A DNA stretch of 9,174 nucleotides, taken from Candidatus Stahliibacteriota bacterium (lineage in GTDB: Bacteria; Hydrothermota; Tepidihabitantia; SM23-42). Location of the stretch: positions 1 through 9,174 of the forward strand of contig JAUWLY010000096.1 of assembly GCA_030613445.1 (NCBI GenBank). The letters run 5' to 3'. This document shows positions 7,028 to 9,174 of this stretch, piece after piece. Both the position numbers and the translations under genes were made by a program. Below the pieces are notes generated by a model, which had not been told where the DNA came from, did not search any database, and was given only the letters and a program-made list of their open reading frames with translations. Position 1 is the stretch's first letter. The number at the start of each line of letters is the position of its first letter.

Positions 7028-7146
7028 TCGGTTGTCCCGCCGGGGGCGAGGATTCTCGTGGACGGAACGAAATGCGATTCGTTGTCGGCGTTCGTTTATC
7101 GCAGCCGAAGTACGAAGCCGTTTCGCATTTCGAAGCCGCGAACCGA
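7028..7146. repeat. CpG-rich long imperfect hairpin between ATPase and helicase genes
   Basis: Nested pairing can be traced by eye: TCGGTT (7028-7033) with AACCGA (7141-7146), TCGTGG (7056-7061) with CCGCGA (7136-7141, one G-T wobble, sharing A7141), a perfect 10-bp stem CGAAATGCGA (7068-7077) with TCGCATTTCG (7123-7132), TTCGT (7078-7082) with ACGAA (7112-7116), and TCGGC (7085-7089) with GCCGA (7104-7108), capped by a 14-nt loop. The segment is visibly richer in G+C and CpG than its neighbours. There is no T-tract. It could be an inserted palindromic repeat, a structured RNA, or an mRNA processing or attenuation element. Confidence 0.7.
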
Positions 7147-7191
7147 AAAATACCATAAATGTATGGAGATAAAATCTAATAACCGTCGTAC

Positions 7192-7195
7192 AGGA
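7192..7195 (+). promoter_or_regulatory. Ribosome binding site of the helicase gene
   Basis: AGGA lies 8 nt before the ATG at 7204. It is the only well-placed SD in the window and favours 7204 over the in-frame ATGs at 7219 and 7231. Confidence 0.6.
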
Positions 7196-7203
7196 ATACC
7201 CAA

Positions 7204-9174
7204 ATGACTCAAGGTGAAATGATAAAACGAATGTTGCGGCGGACCTGGATGCCGTTTTTCAGTCGGTTTGGGAATTTTTTGCCGATCCAGGAATTGACTA
7301 TTCCCCATATTTTAAATCATGAAAACGTTGTGGTGATATCACCTGCGGCGAGCGGGAAAACCGAGGCGGTGATTGCGCCGCTGGTCGAACATATGCTTGG
7401 GCATACCCAGGGGCAGTCTTTAAACGCGCTGAAGATACTCTATGTTTCACCAACCCGGGCACTTGTTAATGATCTCTTTCGTAGGTTAGTCGATCCAGTA
7501 ACCTATGTTGGTGTAGAGCTGGGGCGCAAGACTGGTGATCGACCAAGACTTGATTTGAAACATCTGCCTGCAGTTTTGCTCACCACACCTGAGTCTTTTG
7601 ATTCGATGCTTGCTCGCAAACCACGTCTTCTGCAGACGTTGAGTGCGGTAGTGCTTGACGAAATACATCTGCTTGATAATACGCCGCGTGGCGACCAGTT
7701 GAGGATTTTGCTTGGACGTTTACGAAGATTCCATAATAAACTCCAGTACTGTGCTCTCTCCGCAACGATTGATGATATGGATATCGGAGCACGTTATTTT
7801 GATGATGCAAAAGTATGTTTTTTGAAATCGACGCGCGAGATAGAGTATGAGTTGATTAAACAAGATGATTTTATTCAAATGGTCTTCCAATTAGCAAGGC
7901 AAAAGGGGTTTAAGAAGATACTCATTTTTTTTAATGCCCGGAGTCTGGCTGAACTCTTCTCCCGGAAACTTAATAAACCACCCTTCCATGGTGCCGTATT
8001 TGTTCACCATGCGAGTCTTCAAAAACAGCGGCGCGAAGAAGTTGAACACAGGATGAATCAGGGTGAAATCGGCATTTTGTGCGCCACTTCTACGCTCGAA
8101 CTGGGAATCGATATCGGCGATGTGGATTGTGTGGTTCTTTACCGCCCGCCGTTTGATATCTCTTCGTTACTCCAGAGGATAGGTCGGGGGAATCGCCGTA
8201 CCAATAAGTTGTTCGCGCTAGGCGTCTATACGAATACATGGGAAAGAATGCTGTTTGAGACTTATTTTGGCTGTGCGATCGAGGGGCAATTGTTTGAGAA
8301 ACGCTATCAACCTTCGTTATCAGTAATACCGCAGCAGATCTACTCTTATTTATATCAACGCCAGCGCATCGGAACAACCCTGCAAAGCATAAATAAGATC
8401 TTACTGCCGGTCTATACTGAAACACAGATAAGGACTGCATTTAAGAAATTGATTAATGACGGAAAAGTGAAAGAGAACAGACCAGGTATATATTTCGATG
8501 CTTTTGAACTGGAAGATAAGATACGTTGGGGTAAGATACATTCGAACATCGCGGATGTGGCGTTTGGCGAATATGACGTCATAAGTGTTGAGTTCAATAA
8601 ACTCATAGGTCGGATTTTCCATCTTAAGCAAAAATTTATCCTTAGCGGTCGTTGCTGGGAGACCGTGCGGATCCTGGAAAAGGAAAAAAGAGTTCTCGCG
8701 AAATGTATTGGTGATTCTCCAGCCGTCGCTAAGGTTTTTGAAGGAAAAGGTGAGGGAAATTATAGCTATATGCTAGCATCGGTATTGAAACAGCGCATCT
8801 GTCCAGATATGGATGTGATGGAATTCCCGATTACTTTTGAGCGTGGTAATACATATATTCTGCATTTGCTTGGGCACTTGTATGGGTTTGTCATTGCTGA
8901 TGCACTTTCTGAACAAAGTCAGGATGCACTGGATGCTGAGGGTAAAATGTTGATCCTGAACCACCAGATATTGGCTGGTAGTGCTTTTCCAATACCTGAA
9001 AAGGAAGCGATAAAGAAAGTAATCAGAAGAAATATCGCCAGACTGGAAGACGCCCTGGGCAGCGGCGCCTACCTTTATGATCTGCCAATTGATATGCAGA
9101 TCGAAGATCACTATTTGAATCTGGACATTGAAGGTTTTATTGAATTCTTGTCATCGATTAGACTCGTACCAATT
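7204..9174 (+). CDS. Lhr-like superfamily II DEAD/DEAH-box helicase (3' truncated by window)
   Basis: Open for 657 codons to the window edge, with no stop. ATP-dependent nucleic-acid helicase motifs in order: Q-motif-like NFLPIQE (24-30), Walker A SPAASGKT (46-53), Ia SPTRALVND (82-90), TTPES (127-131), motif II DEIH (152-155), motif III SAT (186-188), motif V ATSTLELGIDIGDVD (294-308) and motif VI QRIGRGNRR (324-332). Residues about 375-435 form a winged helix. From 440 on (IHSNIADV, then IGRIF and FILSGRCWETV, 478-488) the pattern is that of the Lhr core beta-barrel domain. Lhr/BrxHI-type enzymes usually exceed 700 residues, so some C-terminus is missing. Differences from textbook Lhr are PAASGKT for PTGSGKT and GRGNRR for GRAGHR. 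It follows the paired ATPases in the same direction and is probably their partner, as BrxHI accompanies BrxD in BREX type 2. Confidence 0.88.
   Translation, partial: MTQGEMIKRMLRRTWMPFFSRFGNFLPIQELTIPHILNHENVVVISPAASGKTEAVIAPLVEHMLGHTQGQSLNALKILYVSPTRALVNDLFRRLVDPVTYVGVELGRKTGDRPRLDLKHLPAVLLTTPESFDSMLARKPRLLQTLSAVVLDEIHLLDNTPRGDQLRILLGRLRRFHNKLQYCALSATIDDMDIGARYFDDAKVCFLKSTREIEYELIKQDDFIQMVFQLARQKGFKKILIFFNARSLAELFSRKLNKPPFHGAVFVHHASLQKQRREEVEHRMNQGEIGILCATSTLELGIDIGDVDCVVLYRPPFDISSLLQRIGRGNRRTNKLFALGVYTNTWERMLFETYFGCAIEGQLFEKRYQPSLSVIPQQIYSYLYQRQRIGTTLQSINKILLPVYTETQIRTAFKKLINDGKVKENRPGIYFDAFELEDKIRWGKIHSNIADVAFGEYDVISVEFNKLIGRIFHLKQKFILSGRCWETVRILEKEKRVLAKCIGDSPAVAKVFEGKGEGNYSYMLASVLKQRICPDMDVMEFPITFERGNTYILHLLGHLYGFVIADALSEQSQDALDAEGKMLILNHQILAGSAFPIPEKEAIKKVIRRNIARLEDALGSGAYLYDLPIDMQIEDHYLNLDIEGFIEFLSSIRLVPI

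Noticed and set aside
7021..7158. 45-codon open frame (MFIGCPAGG...) just after the second ATPase, with AAGGAG 4 nt before its ATG
   Set aside because: It is read entirely through the long palindromic element, the SD spacing is short, and the composition is typical of translated CpG-rich repeat sequence. Not listed as a gene.
8090..9111. Minus-strand open frames opposite the helicase gene
   Set aside because: The plus strand encodes recognisable helicase sequence throughout; these are antisense shadows.
3301..9174. Calling the cluster a true BREX system with brx gene names
   Set aside because: No PglX, PglZ or BrxL-like gene is in view, so only family-level resemblance of the ATPases and helicase is supported.

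Overview
The window looks like an uncultured bacterium of the FCB-like or candidate-phylum type (for example the WOR-3/Stahlbacteria neighbourhood). The main reason is the secreted gingipain-family protease with a C-terminal type IX-like sorting domain ending in ...GVYFVQL...KKFILLP. Other hints are sparse Shine-Dalgarno sites and structured intergenic palindromes. The lineage is an inference; there is no rRNA or marker gene here.

Layout. Positions 2-58 hold what may be the last 18 codons of a plus-strand gene. Positions 75-3062 (minus) encode a 995-residue secreted C25 peptidase-like protein. Positions 3063-3300 are a divergent intergenic region with two near-perfect -35/-10 promoters, one facing each way. 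Each -10 box lies only 5 nt from its start codon, so both transcripts are predicted to be leaderless. A two-armed palindromic repeat sits between them. From 3301 to the right edge runs a plus-strand cluster of four genes: an unrecognised 279-residue protein (3301-4140), a BrxC/BrxD-type P-loop ATPase (4204-5460), a second, paralogous ATPase with an added N-terminal SH3/Tudor-like barrel (5721-7019), and an Lhr-like superfamily II helicase (7204 to beyond 9174, cut by the window edge).

The four plus-strand genes probably work together. Paired BrxD-type ATPases next to an Lhr/BrxHI-type helicase recall the ATPase and helicase parts of BREX type 2 and of Ter-associated nucleic-acid-processing islands. 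No BREX hallmark (PglX methylase, PglZ phosphatase, BrxL) is visible, and the first gene matches nothing I know. The best reading is a compact, BREX-like DNA or RNA processing or defence module of undescribed composition. Its function is inferred from domain content only.

The gaps between genes are not empty. A second two-armed palindrome lies at 5558-5630, and a long CpG-rich imperfect hairpin at 7028-7146 separates the second ATPase from the helicase. A heptamer tandem repeat is read through inside the protease sorting domain (193-224). No tRNA, rRNA, CRISPR array, transposase or convincing intrinsic terminator was seen.
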